DNA from: Bradyrhizobium sp. JYMT SZCCT0428
Lineage (GTDB): Bacteria; Pseudomonadota; Alphaproteobacteria; Rhizobiales; Xanthobacteraceae
Assembly: GCF_018131075.1 (NCBI RefSeq)
Contig: NZ_JAFCLS010000043.1
Coordinates: 1 to 64,000, forward strand
DNA: 64,000 bases
Direction: 5' to 3'
The position numbers and the translations under genes are program-made. Below are positions 18,335 to 26,229 of the stretch, piece by piece. Each line of letters starts with the position of its first letter. Position 1 is the stretch's first letter. A model generated the notes under the pieces. It saw nothing but the letters and a program-made list of their open reading frames with translations, made no database searches and was not told the DNA's origin.

Positions 18335-18370
18335 GGAGTCGAGCGTTCGAGCCGCCCCTCCGTACTCGCA
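18335..18370 (+). other. Degenerate tRNA-3'-end-like fragment (tentative)
   Basis: GGAGTCGAGCGTTCGAG followed by CCCCTCCGTACTCGCA resembles the T-arm and acceptor end of the tRNA-Lys at 9864 (GGGGTCGAGGGTTCGAG, then CCCTCCGCGCTCACCA). It could be a decayed attachment site or a chance match. The rest of 18164-18655 shows no supported gene. Confidence 0.2.
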
Positions 18371-18676
18371 GCCGTTTCTATAATTTTCAGGATCTCGGAT
18401 TTTATCCGAGAAACCCGCCGGTAGGTGCAACCATGCTGGGTAAGCGCTCGCCCTCGGCGGCCTCCGGTGGCTATCAGCCGATCCAGTCAGACCAACGGCG
18501 GATGGATGTGTGGCGTCGAAAACCAAGTCATTGGCGGGCAGTAACAAGACCGGGCGTCGGTGGTTCGGGTAGAGGTCAGCGGTCCACCAAAGTTCGAGGG
18601 CGGGCGGCCGCTACCAAACCAGCAACTGGCTGGAAACTCGTTCAACCGCCTTAGAATGCGCGCGGAAAACTCTTTC

Positions 18677-18973
18677 ATGACTTTATCGCTTGATCAGCGT
18701 CATGCCTTGCTCATCGCCGAGCGCTCGCGCGATATCGACGTTATCACCGCGGCCGTCACCGCGGTTCTGGCGACGAACCGAGGGGCAACCCTTCTCGATG
18801 TCGAAATGGCTTTCCGCGAGGGCGGCTCGCCCGTCTATCTGATCGCCAGCCCCACCCTTTCAGTCGTAATCGGCATGCCGGCATGGCGCGCCGCACTTGA
18901 CCGCGCCGGGCTCACCCCGGAAGCAAACCAGATCGCGCTGGCAGACAAGGCCGGAGCGCCGCGCCGCCCTTGA
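18677..18973 (+). CDS. Hypothetical protein, 98 aa
   Basis: Not recognised. A soluble protein with a helical N-terminal half (DQRHALLIAERSRDIDVITAA) and a mixed second half ending in basic residues. ATG 18677 is preferred; ATG 18656 would add seven residues. No signal peptide or metal-binding motif is seen. It stands alone on the plus strand between the fds operon and the FixK-box gene. Confidence 0.5.
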   Translation: MTLSLDQRHALLIAERSRDIDVITAAVTAVLATNRGATLLDVEMAFREGGSPVYLIASPTLSVVIGMPAWRAALDRAGLTPEANQIALADKAGAPRRP

Positions 18974-19042
18974 CCCACCGCTTGCATTCCAGCCCCGCCA
19001 GCACCCGACAGCTCGCCACATGAATTTTAGGCACGAGTTCCG

Positions 19043-19056
19043 TTGATCTACATCAA
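19043..19056 (+). promoter_or_regulatory. FixK/FNR box before the Gly-rich protein gene
   Basis: TTGATCTACATCAA is a perfect TTGAT-N4-ATCAA dyad. It ends 62 bases before ATG 19119, a normal activator distance, so low-oxygen induction of that gene is predicted. Confidence 0.7.
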
Positions 19057-19118
19057 TGCCCCGCACTGACAGCGCCGCAATTTCCTGTCCGGCAGGGTTT
19101 GTAGAAAGAGGTTCGGCC

Positions 19119-19460
19119 ATGCTTCGCTATGTTCTTGCTGCTTTTGCGGCACTTGTTCTGCTCGCCGCCAGTTTGCTCCCAGACGATGCCTATGCCCGCG
19201 GTCGCGGCGGTGGCGCTTATCGCGGTGGCGGATTTCACGGTGGTGGCTACCGCGGCGGCGCGGTCGCAGTTCGAGGCGCTCGGGGTGGCGCTGTCGCAGT
19301 GCGCGGCGGTCGCTACGGTTATGCTGGCTACGGGTATCGTCGGGGCTACGGTGCGGCAGCGGTCGGCGCGGCTGCTGTTGGCGCTGCGGCGGCAGGAGCC
19401 TATTACGGCGGCGGCTGCGGCTACGATACCTACGGCAACTGGGTTTGCCCGCGCTACTAA
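19119..19460 (+). CDS. Gly/Tyr/Arg-rich secreted protein
   Basis: A 113-residue protein with a signal peptide (LRYVLAAFAALVLLAASLL, cleavage near AYA-RG). A low-complexity Gly-Arg-Tyr domain with GGGY and RGG units follows, then an alanine-rich stretch (AAAVGAAAVGAAAAGAYYGG, ~80-98), and a short tail with two cysteines (GGGCGYD and WVCPRY). Such proteins are common in Bradyrhizobium and have no assigned role; an envelope location is inferred. A perfect FixK/FNR-type box upstream is the best functional clue. Confidence 0.75.
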   Translation: MLRYVLAAFAALVLLAASLLPDDAYARGRGGGAYRGGGFHGGGYRGGAVAVRGARGGAVAVRGGRYGYAGYGYRRGYGAAAVGAAAVGAAAAGAYYGGGCGYDTYGNWVCPRY

Positions 19461-19626
19461 TCCGTGTTGAGGCGGCCGTGCGCCAGTGGCACGGCGCTCG
19501 GCTGCCAGCGGTAAGTCAGGCACATATCCCAGACGCTGCCCATGGCGGCGGCCGTTTAGTGCACTGGGCGTTATGAGCGGGTGCATCCGGCGATGAGCCG
19601 CGAGTTTCAAATCGTCGCCTGCGGCT

Positions 19627-19719
19627 TTAGCGGCCTGCAAACAATAGGACAGCAACCAGCCCGACGTTCATCAGGCCAAGGGCGATGATGCCTGCGCGAT
19701 AGAGGAATTCGATTGCCAT
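19627..19719 (-). CDS. Membrane micro-protein, 30 aa (candidate)
   Basis: A 30-residue reading frame starting MAIEFLYRAG and consisting mostly of one membrane helix (IIALGLMNVGLVAVLLFAG). GAGAG lies about ten bases upstream of the ATG. The hydrophobicity pattern supports it; its small size makes it uncertain. Confidence 0.4.
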   Translation of the reverse strand: MAIEFLYRAGIIALGLMNVGLVAVLLFAGR

Positions 19720-19725
19720 GGCGCG

Positions 19726-19935
19726 GTGCTCTCACGGGGCATTGTTCGTGAATTCAACACGATACACCCGCGGGCATCTCCTGGCTTGTGCAGTTTGTGC
19801 CATTCGCTATTGAGGCAAAACAACAAAACGTTGGCGCACTTTAACGACACGTATGACCGGCTTCGTCGTCATTTCGAACGGCTTGCCGACGAAGTTGAAC
19901 AGGCGATGATGGAAGGACGCGTGCAGACCTTTTGA
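19726..19935 (+). CDS. Hypothetical small helical protein
   Basis: Up to 69 residues, with a GTG start at 19726 that is not certain. The C-terminal part is a charged helix (YDRLRRHFERLADEVEQAM) and looks protein-like, whereas the first 30 residues do not; the true start may be internal. No family recognised. Confidence 0.4.
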   Translation: MLSRGIVREFNTIHPRASPGLCSLCHSLLRQNNKTLAHFNDTYDRLRRHFERLADEVEQAMMEGRVQTF

Positions 19936-19960
19936 CGCGTTGACGGTAGTACCGACGAGC

Positions 19961-20080
19961 CTAATCTAGAATGTAGAAGAACACGGCAAACAAAAAGGGC
20001 GTCGAGACTACGGATGCCCAGAACAGCCAATCGAAACGCGGGCGCTTCAAGGGCAAGATTGACGGGTCGAATTTCGGCAT
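19961..20080 (-). CDS. Membrane micro-protein, 39 aa
   Basis: A 39-residue reading frame with a basic N-terminal stretch (PLKRPRFDW) followed by one membrane helix (LFWASVVSTPFLFAVFFYIL) and a stop. The positive-inside layout favours a real single-span protein. No partner gene is evident. Confidence 0.5.
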   Translation of the reverse strand: MPKFDPSILPLKRPRFDWLFWASVVSTPFLFAVFFYILD

Positions 20081-20426
20081 GTGCTGCGTCCCTGAAACAG
20101 GCGGGAGCACTACACTCTCAGTCATCGGCAATTGCCAAACTCATTCCGATGATGACCGAATCTATCACTTAAGTCCGGTTCCCGACATAGAAAATTAGGG
20201 CGACTATGAAGCAGCCGGCGGTTGCCGGCCGTCTGACGGAAAAAGGCGTTGCGGTGGCTTTCCTTCGGCAGGAAGGTTGATGACCCGAGTGGCGGCGCGC
20301 GCCGGCGGATTGCTGTGGACAACTGACCTTCATCTTTAACTTTGTCGCCCGGGGCAAGACTTGTTGCCCAATTACGCCTCACGAAACCGGCGCTCCGTAC
20401 CCTAACCTTTGTGGGAAGGGGGCGTC

Positions 20427-20600
20427 ATGGAGCTATTTCGAGCTGAGAAGATTGCCACTGCTCGGGATCAATCAAACCATGACTGCCGCTTCTGCGCAGG
20501 AAGACTCACTCTTCTCAAAACGATCATGGAATCCGAGAGCGGAGTTGTCATTCATATGTTTGAATGCAAGCAGTGCGGAGAGCGCATCTGGACCGAATAG
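20427..20600 (+). CDS. Small zinc-ribbon-like protein
   Basis: A 57-residue soluble protein with two CxxC pairs, DCRFCAG (~20) and ECKQCGE (~47), spaced as in a zinc ribbon. GTGGGAAGGGGGCGTC gives a ribosome site for ATG 20427. Similar tiny proteins occur in several copies in Bradyrhizobium. The function is unknown; zinc binding is inferred. Confidence 0.6.
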   Translation: MELFRAEKIATARDQSNHDCRFCAGRLTLLKTIMESESGVVIHMFECKQCGERIWTE

Positions 20601-20734
20601 GCCGGCAGGCACGGGCACATAGCCAATAGCCCGACAACTCACAGGCGCCCCTCGGGCATGATAACATCCGCATTTTGCGCCGACCACAATTTGTAGACGC
20701 TTAGCCGCGCGGGCGTATGGCTGATCGATCAGAA

Positions 20735-20812
20735 TTAACCGAAGTTGCGGAATCCCCACATCAAGATTCCCAACGTCACTACGAGAATGCACAGGCTGCC
20801 GACTGCAACCAT
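20735..20812 (-). CDS. Membrane micro-protein, 25 aa (third of a trio)
   Basis: A 25-residue frame, almost all one membrane helix (SLCILVVTLGILMWGF). GGGAGG sits seven or eight bases upstream of ATG 20812, a very good ribosome site. It starts inside the 38-residue frame at 20779-20895, so the two overlap out of frame. Confidence 0.45.
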   Translation of the reverse strand: MVAVGSLCILVVTLGILMWGFRNFG

Positions 20813-20895
20813 GAGGAAGACCTCCCAGCCGGTTTGGCTTTGACAGCTCCGACGCCCAGCAAGACAAACAACAGTGGGGCGACGAGCAGTGTCAT
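20779..20895 (-). CDS. Membrane micro-protein, 38 aa (second of a trio)
   Basis: A 38-residue frame starting with a hydrophobic helix (TLLVAPLLFVLLGVGAV) and then a basic/polar tail. Its ATG overlaps the stop of the preceding 34-residue frame in ATGA, implying translational coupling. Its second half overlaps the 25-residue frame out of phase, so only part of it may matter. Confidence 0.4.
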   Translation of the reverse strand: MTLLVAPLLFVLLGVGAVKAKPAGRSSSWLQSAACAFS

Positions 20896-20996
20896 TTGCG
20901 CTTCTTGGGCGCCTGTACCGGCAGATCGAGCACGCCAAACAATGCGAGCAGCAGGGCAACTTCTTCCTTCGAGCCAACTTTAATCATCGTCATCAT
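20892..20996 (-). CDS. Micro-protein, 34 aa or 31 aa (first of a trio)
   Basis: A short frame with a helix (KEEVALLLALFGVLDLPV) and a basic end (APKKRK). Three in-frame ATGs stand close together (20996, 20993, 20987). AGGAG is immediately before the first, so ATG 20987, nine bases downstream of it, is the best-placed start. It overlaps the next frame by four bases. Confidence 0.45.
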   Translation of the reverse strand: MMTMIKVGSKEEVALLLALFGVLDLPVQAPKKRK

Positions 20997-21206
20997 CTCC
21001 TGTTCGATGGTTAGTCGGCCTAAGATTTCGGGGGGTTCATGGCGATTTGGTTTCGCGATTGTTTCAAACTTGTTTCGTCGGCAGAATTCTGAACAACCGG
21101 TAATGTGCCTGGATGGCAGGCCCTCAATAAAGAAAGGGGGACTCGGGGCCCGTTGAGTTGGTGGAACGGTTTATTCAGAAGCGGGTTCTCCGAACGGAGG
21201 CCCAAC

Positions 21207-21524
21207 ATGACCAAACCTCAGATCGCCCGCGTTTGGCGCGGGAGGACCAATCCAGATGTGGCGGACGAGTACGAGGCCTACAATTACGAGGTCGGCATCA
21301 AGCCGCTGATCGAGAAGGCCCTTGCCGTCCAGACGTTCCGCGAGGACCGGCAAAACGAGACCGAGTTCGTCACCATCTCGTACTGGGAAAGCCTGGAATC
21401 GATGAGCAGTTTCACGGGCGGAGACCCATCCAGGATCCATCACCTGGAGCGCGACAAGGATTTTCTGATCGAGCTTCCGAAGTCAGTTCAGATTCTGAAG
21501 ATACGGCATAGCCACGCAATCTAG
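21207..21524 (+). CDS. Antibiotic-biosynthesis-monooxygenase-like (ABM fold) protein
   Basis: A 105-residue protein with the dimeric alpha-beta barrel pattern of the ABM/heme-degrading-monooxygenase-like families: early IARVWRGRT, the strand segment EFVTISYWESLESM (~52-65) and a final strand. The catalytic residues of IsdG-type enzymes cannot be matched with confidence, so a substrate is not proposed. ATG 21207 follows ACGGAGG. It stands alone. Confidence 0.65.
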   Translation: MTKPQIARVWRGRTNPDVADEYEAYNYEVGIKPLIEKALAVQTFREDRQNETEFVTISYWESLESMSSFTGGDPSRIHHLERDKDFLIELPKSVQILKIRHSHAI

Positions 21525-21604
21525 CGCCCGTCCTGCGGTCCCCTTCAGAACAACCGAGCAAGAACCGTGAAACAAGCCACCACTCCGGCGACATCCTTCG
21601 TTTC

Positions 21605-21618
21605 GTGATTTACGTCAC
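21605..21618 (+). promoter_or_regulatory. CRP/FNR-type dyad before the fourth double-glycine peptide
   Basis: GTGATTTACGTCAC is a GTGA-N6-TCAC dyad 64 bases before ATG 21683, the same placement as the FixK/FNR box before 19119. The outer bases fit CRP-like proteins better than FixK. Confidence 0.35.
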
Positions 21619-21682
21619 ATCTCCGTCGATTGTAATCCGCCATGATCGCAGCCTGCGAAACGTCGCAAAATGGTGCGAGACA

Positions 21683-21877
21683 ATGACCAGCGAAAATCGC
21701 GAACTGAGCGTTGAGGAACTAGGGTCCGTTGCGGGTGGCGGCCTCGTGGACAATGTCTTGCCCGAAGCCGAGGCGAGCACGGCCGAGTTTCTGAAGAGAT
21801 TTGCCGAGGGCGCCCTGCGGTTCAATGCTTTCATCGCCAGCGCCACAAGTCAGAGCCCCGCCGCAAATCAAGGGTAG
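21683..21877 (+). CDS. Double-glycine-leader peptide precursor (64 aa)
   Basis: A 64-residue precursor whose leader ends SVEELGSVAGGG (about residue 20). The core is acidic then hydrophobic (LKRFAEGALRFNAFIASA). ATG 21683 is preferred because upstream in-frame residues do not resemble a leader, although the ribosome site is weak. A hairpin without a T-run (21895-21921) follows. It shares the leader type of the peptides at 10157, 10682 and 11252, but lies 10 kb away. Confidence 0.6.
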   Translation: MTSENRELSVEELGSVAGGGLVDNVLPEAEASTAEFLKRFAEGALRFNAFIASATSQSPAANQG

Positions 21878-21957
21878 TACCCAGCACGAAAATGGGCTCA
21901 CCGGCATGGCCGGCGAGCCCAGGACAACCGCGCGACGCGCTGGCTGATCGAATCAGA

Positions 21958-22104
21958 TTAGCATTTTTGCCCGTTTGAAAGCCGGCACTGGCCACTACCG
22001 GGCTGGCTCTTTGGGTCTGAGGCCTTCTGGGCCTGCGCAAGCGATCCCCCGACGAAAACAGCGAGCGCGAACGCAATTGCAACGATAGCTGAAAAACGGA
22101 TCAT
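21958..22104 (-). CDS. Small secreted peptide, 48 aa
   Basis: A signal peptide (IRFSAIVAIAFALAVFVGG, cleavage near LAQAQ) followed by a mature part of about 24 residues with two cysteines near the end (QCRLSNGQKC). AGGGAGG precedes ATG 22104. No function is known. Confidence 0.6.
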   Translation of the reverse strand: MIRFSAIVAIAFALAVFVGGSLAQAQKASDPKSQPGSGQCRLSNGQKC

Positions 22105-22286
22105 CAAAACCTCCCTATTGGAAATGCCACCTCCGCCCCCGCGGAGACTGGCAATCCGAAGTGTCACGATAATCGTGAGCCCGGTCAAGCCGGGCGTCTT
22201 CCTTCAAGGAGCGGCGGGAAGCCCACCTGCCGAAGTAGAGGGCGCATTGTTAAACCGGAAAGCGAACGGCACTTGCGAACCAGCAA

Positions 22287-22898
22287 TCACCACATCGTCT
22301 GACGCGCGCGCTCCGGCCATTCACGGTCGTATTTCTCGCCGCCCACGGTGTTGTTGCTCATCTCGGCCAGAATATCGCCTGGTGTCGGCAAGGTCATCGG
22401 ATCGACGCGCTTGTCGGGATTCCAGAGATCGGCGCGGACGATGGCGCGGGCGCACTGGAAATAGATCTCGTCCACCGTCATGACGATCACGGTGCGCGGC
22501 GCCTTGCCGTCCATCTTGAACGACGCCAGCAGCTCGGGCTCGGCGGAAACATGCGCGCGGCCGTTGACGCGCAGCGTGCTGCCCGAGCCCGGGATCAGGA
22601 ACAGCAGCGCTACCCTGGGGTCTCGCACGATATTGCGCAGGGAATCGCAGCGGTTGTTGCCGCGGCGATCCGGCATCATCAGCGTCTTTTCATCATGGAA
22701 ACGCACGAAGCCGGGCAGATCGCCGCGGGGCGAACAATCCAGCCCCTCCGGTCCGCAGGTCGCCAGCGCCACAAAGGGCGACTGATCCATCAGCGCCCGG
22801 TAGGACGGGGTGACGCGGTCCGCGACCTTGACCGTCGAAGCATCGTTGGGAAAGCCATAGATGGCCTCGAGTTGTTCAATCGTCGAGACTACGGTCAT
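22287..22898 (-). CDS. Pyridoxamine-5'-phosphate-oxidase-family flavoprotein
   Basis: A 203-residue protein of the PPOX split-barrel family, which bind FMN or F420 and reduce small molecules. Visible features are SPFVALATCGPEGLDCSPRGD (broken by the fold's first strand pair, ~38-58), the loop MPDRRGNNRCDSLRNI, and LRVNGRAHV. These fit the subgroup that is often annotated MSMEG_1061-like. ATG 22898 is chosen; the in-frame sequence upstream is polar and unlikely. The substrate is unknown. It lies between small-gene patchwork and the phn cluster and is separated from phnN by a palindromic repeat. Confidence 0.8.
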   Translation of the reverse strand: MTVVSTIEQLEAIYGFPNDASTVKVADRVTPSYRALMDQSPFVALATCGPEGLDCSPRGDLPGFVRFHDEKTLMMPDRRGNNRCDSLRNIVRDPRVALLFLIPGSGSTLRVNGRAHVSAEPELLASFKMDGKAPRTVIVMTVDEIYFQCARAIVRADLWNPDKRVDPMTLPTPGDILAEMSNNTVGGEKYDREWPERARQTMW

Positions 22899-22920
22899 TG
22901 CTTCTCCGGATTCTCTTTTT

Positions 22921-22968
22921 GACGCGTTTTCTTCACGCGAACCGCTATCCACTTCGCTTGAAAACGCT
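22921..22968. repeat. Dispersed palindrome, copy 1 (GACGCGTTTTCTTC type)
   Basis: GACGCGTTTTCTTC begins the element and CTTCGCTTGAAAACGCT ends it, with inverted GCGTTTTC/GAAAACGC arms. A second copy of the same design lies at 56234-56302. It sits between two genes on the same strand. Confidence 0.7.
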
Positions 22969-22970
22969 AT

Positions 22971-23561
22971 CTACTCGTCCCACTTCTCGCCCTTGATCGC
23001 CCGCACCAGCTGACGCGCGTGAAACTCGGCGCTGCCGGTGTTGACGATGGTGACGTCAGGCGCGGCCTCGTCCACCGTGCGGCTCAGCCGGTGCTCGATC
23101 TTGCCGTCACTGCTGCGGCTTCGCATCGCCAGGCGCTCCGCCAGAACGTTCGGCGGCGCGGTGATCGAGATCACCGTGACGTCGGCGTAGGCGCGGCGCA
23201 TCGCTGAAATGATGGTGCGCGAAACATTGGCGACAACGGTGTGCCCGGCGCGGATTTCGTTGTCGATGGCGCGCGATATCGCGTAGCGGTGGCCGTGCGC
23301 TTCCCAATGCATGGCGTATTCGTCACGCGCCAGCGCCGCCTCGAACGTGCCGGCGCTGACCTCTTCATTGTCCTCGGAGGCCGAGGCTTGCCGCGTGATC
23401 ACGCGGCGCGGGAATGCGATGGCGCCATCATCGGCGCAGGCCGCCTTGGCAAGCCCAAGCAGCGTATCCTTGCCGGCGCCGCTCGGCCCGACCACCAGGA
23501 TGAGCCGGCCCGGCCCGATCGCGTCCGCATGGCCCGTTGATGTCGCGAGTATGTCTGTCAT
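22971..23561 (-). CDS. phnN: Ribose 1,5-bisphosphate phosphokinase PhnN
   Basis: PhnN phosphorylates ribose 1,5-bisphosphate to PRPP, the last step of the C-P lyase route. The 196-residue P-loop kinase has Walker A GPSGAGKDTL (~25-34) and a guanylate-kinase-like layout (TRQASASEDNEEVS). Its ATG overlaps the phnM stop by four bases. It is the last gene of the phnGHIJKLMN operon. Confidence 0.93.
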   Translation of the reverse strand: MTDILATSTGHADAIGPGRLILVVGPSGAGKDTLLGLAKAACADDGAIAFPRRVITRQASASEDNEEVSAGTFEAALARDEYAMHWEAHGHRYAISRAIDNEIRAGHTVVANVSRTIISAMRRAYADVTVISITAPPNVLAERLAMRSRSSDGKIEHRLSRTVDEAAPDVTIVNTGSAEFHARQLVRAIKGEKWDE

Positions 23562-24715
23562 GCCACACGCTGCCCTTCCCGCCAGACGCTGCGCACCACC
23601 GGGATGTCGCGCGCCACGTGTACCCTGATCAGGTCGGCGCGCTTGCCGACCGCGATTTCGCCGCGGTCCGAAAGCCCCACCGCCTCGGCCGGCGTCTTGG
23701 TGACGGTGCGGACGGCAGAAGCGAGATCAATGGCAGGAACATGCCGCGGCAGTTGCAGGGCGGCCATCAACAGGCTCGAGGGAATGTAGTCGGACGACAG
23801 GATGTCCAAGAGCCCCTCGCGGGCGAGATCGACGGCGGCGATGTTGCCGGAATGCGAGCCGCCGCGCACCACGTTCGGCGCGCCCATCAGGATGCCGATG
23901 CCGGCCTGGTGCAGACCGCGCGCGGCCTCCATCGTGGTCGGAAACTCGGCCACCGCGACGCGGTCGCGCACAGCGTCGATGACGTTTTCCTCGGTCGTGT
24001 CGTCATGGCTGGCAAGCGGTATCGCGTATTGATGCGCCAGGGCCACGATCTCGCGCATATTGGCCGCGGCATAGGTCTTCTGGTACACAAAGCGCCGCTC
24101 GAACAGCACGTCGAGCTCGGCGTCGGTCTTGCCGCCGTTCTTGCCGCGGTAATAGTCGCGCAGCTTTCCTTCATCGCGGAACTGGCGCTGTCCCGGCGTG
24201 TGGTCCATCAGCGACATCAGCCGGATGTCCGGCCGGTCGATCAGTTCCTTGGCTTCCTCGACGACGCTCGGCATTGGGATCTCGCAGCGCAGATGCAGGA
24301 AGTGATCGGCGCGCAGCAGGTTTTCCTCACGCGCCGTTGTGATCGCCTTCGCGAGCACGCCTGCCCTGCCATCGACCTCCTCGGCGCCGTCCTCGCGCCA
24401 GACCCGCAGCGAGTCCAACACGGTGGTGATGCCCGAAGTGGCCAGTTGCCCGTCGTAGGAGACAACGGCGGCGATCGGATCCCAAAACACCTTTGGCCGC
24501 GGCACGTAGTGTGCTTCGAGATGGTCGGTGTGCAGTTCGATCAGGCCGGGCATGATGAGGTCGCCGGCGGCGTCCTCGGCTCGGCCGGGGGCATCGCCCT
24601 GACCGAATTCGGCGATGCGGCCATCTGATATGGCGACCCAGCCGCGCTCGATCACGCGATCGGCGAGGATGATGCCGGCATTGCCCAAAATGGTCTCGTG
24701 CTTCGTTGCGCTCAT
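23558..24715 (-). CDS. phnM: PhnM, ribose-1-methylphosphonate 5-triphosphate diphosphatase
   Basis: PhnM removes pyrophosphate from alpha-D-ribose 1-methylphosphonate 5-triphosphate, giving the substrate of C-P lyase. The 385-residue amidohydrolase-fold protein shows the metal site MPGLIELHTDHLE (~55-67), MDHTPGQRQF (~171-180), SHDDTTEEN (~220) and [14 protein letters not shown] (~255-268). It starts 14 bases after phnL. A second, divergent phnM lies at 34623. Confidence 0.95.
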   Translation of the reverse strand: MSATKHETILGNAGIILADRVIERGWVAISDGRIAEFGQGDAPGRAEDAAGDLIMPGLIELHTDHLEAHYVPRPKVFWDPIAAVVSYDGQLATSGITTVLDSLRVWREDGAEEVDGRAGVLAKAITTAREENLLRADHFLHLRCEIPMPSVVEEAKELIDRPDIRLMSLMDHTPGQRQFRDEGKLRDYYRGKNGGKTDAELDVLFERRFVYQKTYAAANMREIVALAHQYAIPLASHDDTTEENVIDAVRDRVAVAEFPTTMEAARGLHQAGIGILMGAPNVVRGGSHSGNIAAVDLAREGLLDILSSDYIPSSLLMAALQLPRHVPAIDLASAVRTVTKTPAEAVGLSDRGEIAVGKRADLIRVHVARDIPVVRSVWREGQRVA

Positions 24716-24729
24716 CTCACTTCTCTTCC

Positions 24730-25428
24730 CTATGCCGCCGAGGCAAACGACGTCACATCGACGATCCGGTCCGCGATCAAATGGCGGATCTCGTCGTCAT
24801 GGACGATCGCCACCATCGCCACCCCCTGACGTTTATTCTGATCGATCAATTCAACCACGACAGCGCGGTTGGCGGCGTCGAGCGATGCCGTCGGCTCGTC
24901 CAGCAGCAGGATCGGCAGATCGGAAATGAAGCCGCGGGCGATATTGACGCGCTGCTGTTCGCCGCCCGAGAACGTCGAGGGCGGCAGCGCCCACAGCCGT
25001 TCGGGGATATTGAGCCGGCGCAACAGCGTGCCGGCCTGCTCGCGCGCCTCTGCACGGGCGATCCCGTTCACGATCAGGGGCTCGGCCACCACGTCGATGG
25101 TCGCCACCCGCGGCACCGCCCGCAGGAACTGGCTGACATAACCGATGGTGGACCGGCGCACGCTCAGTACCTGCCGCGGTTCGGCGGTGGCGAGATCGAT
25201 CACGGTGCCCTGGTGGCGGATGCCGATCCGCCCGCCGTCGCAGCGGTAGTTGCCGAAGATCATCTTCAGGATCGAGGATTTGCCGGCGCCTGACGGGCCC
25301 GACAGCACCACGCATTCGCCCGGCGCGACGTGAAACGAGACCCCGCGCACGACTGGCAGTTCGACGCCGCCCTGCAGATGCATGGTGAAGGTTTTTTCGG
25401 CGTTGGTTATGTCGATCATCGCGGTCAT
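24730..25428 (-). CDS. phnL: PhnL, ABC-type C-P lyase system ATPase
   Basis: PhnL is one of two ABC-ATPase-like proteins that associate with the C-P lyase complex; it is not a transporter subunit. The 232 residues carry Walker A SGPSGAGKSSIL (~42-53), the signature FSGGEQQRVNIARG (~150-163) and Walker B ILLLDEPTASLD. It starts nine bases after phnK. Confidence 0.94.
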   Translation of the reverse strand: MTAMIDITNAEKTFTMHLQGGVELPVVRGVSFHVAPGECVVLSGPSGAGKSSILKMIFGNYRCDGGRIGIRHQGTVIDLATAEPRQVLSVRRSTIGYVSQFLRAVPRVATIDVVAEPLIVNGIARAEAREQAGTLLRRLNIPERLWALPPSTFSGGEQQRVNIARGFISDLPILLLDEPTASLDAANRAVVVELIDQNKRQGVAMVAIVHDDEIRHLIADRIVDVTSFASAA

Positions 25429-25437
25429 TGGCCTAAC

Positions 25438-26229
25438 TCATGCCGGCAAAATCGAGGAGACGAGCAACTGGGTGTAGGGTTCGCGGGGATCGTCGAGCAC
25501 CTGATCGGTCAATCCGGTTTCAATGACCCGGCCGCCCTTCATCACCATCACGCGGTGCGACAGCAGCCTCGCCACCGCAAGATCGTGGGTGACGACGATG
25601 GCCGCAAGGCCGAGTTCGCTGACCAGGTTGCGCATCAGGTCGAGCAGCCGCGCCTGCACCGATACGTCGAGGCCGCCGGTCGGCTCGTCCATGAACACCA
25701 GCCGCGGCTCGGTGACGAGGTTGCGCGCGATCTGCAACCGCTGACGCATGCCGCCGGAGTAGGTCCGCGGCGCGTCGTCGATACGGTCGGTGTCGATCTC
25801 CACCCGCTCCAGCCAGGACGACGCGGTGTCGCGGATGCGGCCGTAGTGATTCCAGCCCACCGCCATCAGCCGCTCGCCGACATTGGCCCCCGCCGAGACC
25901 GCCATCCGCAGGCCCTGCGCGGGATCCTGGTGCACAAAGCCCCAGTCGGTACGGAACAGGAAACGCCGCTCGGCTTCGCCCAACGCCGCCAGATCGCGCA
26001 GCACGCCATCGCGCATCCGGTACGAGACACTGCCGGCGCTCGGCGCCAGCTGGGCCGACAGCAGTTGCAGCAGCGTCGACTTGCCCGACCCGGACTCGCC
26101 GACGACAGCCAGCACCTCGCCGGGATAGAGCGCAAAGGAGACGTCGCGGCAGGCGATCAGCTTCCCATAGGTCTTGCCGAGGTTTTCGGCGACCAGCAGC
26201 GGTTGATCGTCGAGGGTTTGCTCAGCCAT
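25438..26229 (-). CDS. phnK: PhnK, ABC-type C-P lyase complex ATPase
   Basis: PhnK docks onto the PhnGHIJ core of C-P lyase and couples ATP hydrolysis to turnover. The 263 residues contain Walker A GESGSGKSTLLQ, signature YSGGMRQRLQIARN and Walker B VFMDEPTGGLDVS. ATG 26229 is chosen; it overlaps phnJ by eight bases, and an upstream extension to 26400 is antisense-like and lies inside phnJ. Confidence 0.94.
   Translation of the reverse strand: MAEQTLDDQPLLVAENLGKTYGKLIACRDVSFALYPGEVLAVVGESGSGKSTLLQLLSAQLAPSAGSVSYRMRDGVLRDLAALGEAERRFLFRTDWGFVHQDPAQGLRMAVSAGANVGERLMAVGWNHYGRIRDTASSWLERVEIDTDRIDDAPRTYSGGMRQRLQIARNLVTEPRLVFMDEPTGGLDVSVQARLLDLMRNLVSELGLAAIVVTHDLAVARLLSHRVMVMKGGRVIETGLTDQVLDDPREPYTQLLVSSILPA

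Noticed and set aside
18281-18547. An 88-residue minus-strand frame upstream of fdsG
   Set aside because: Low-complexity, no ribosome site, and it crosses the tRNA-like fragment; not credible as a protein.
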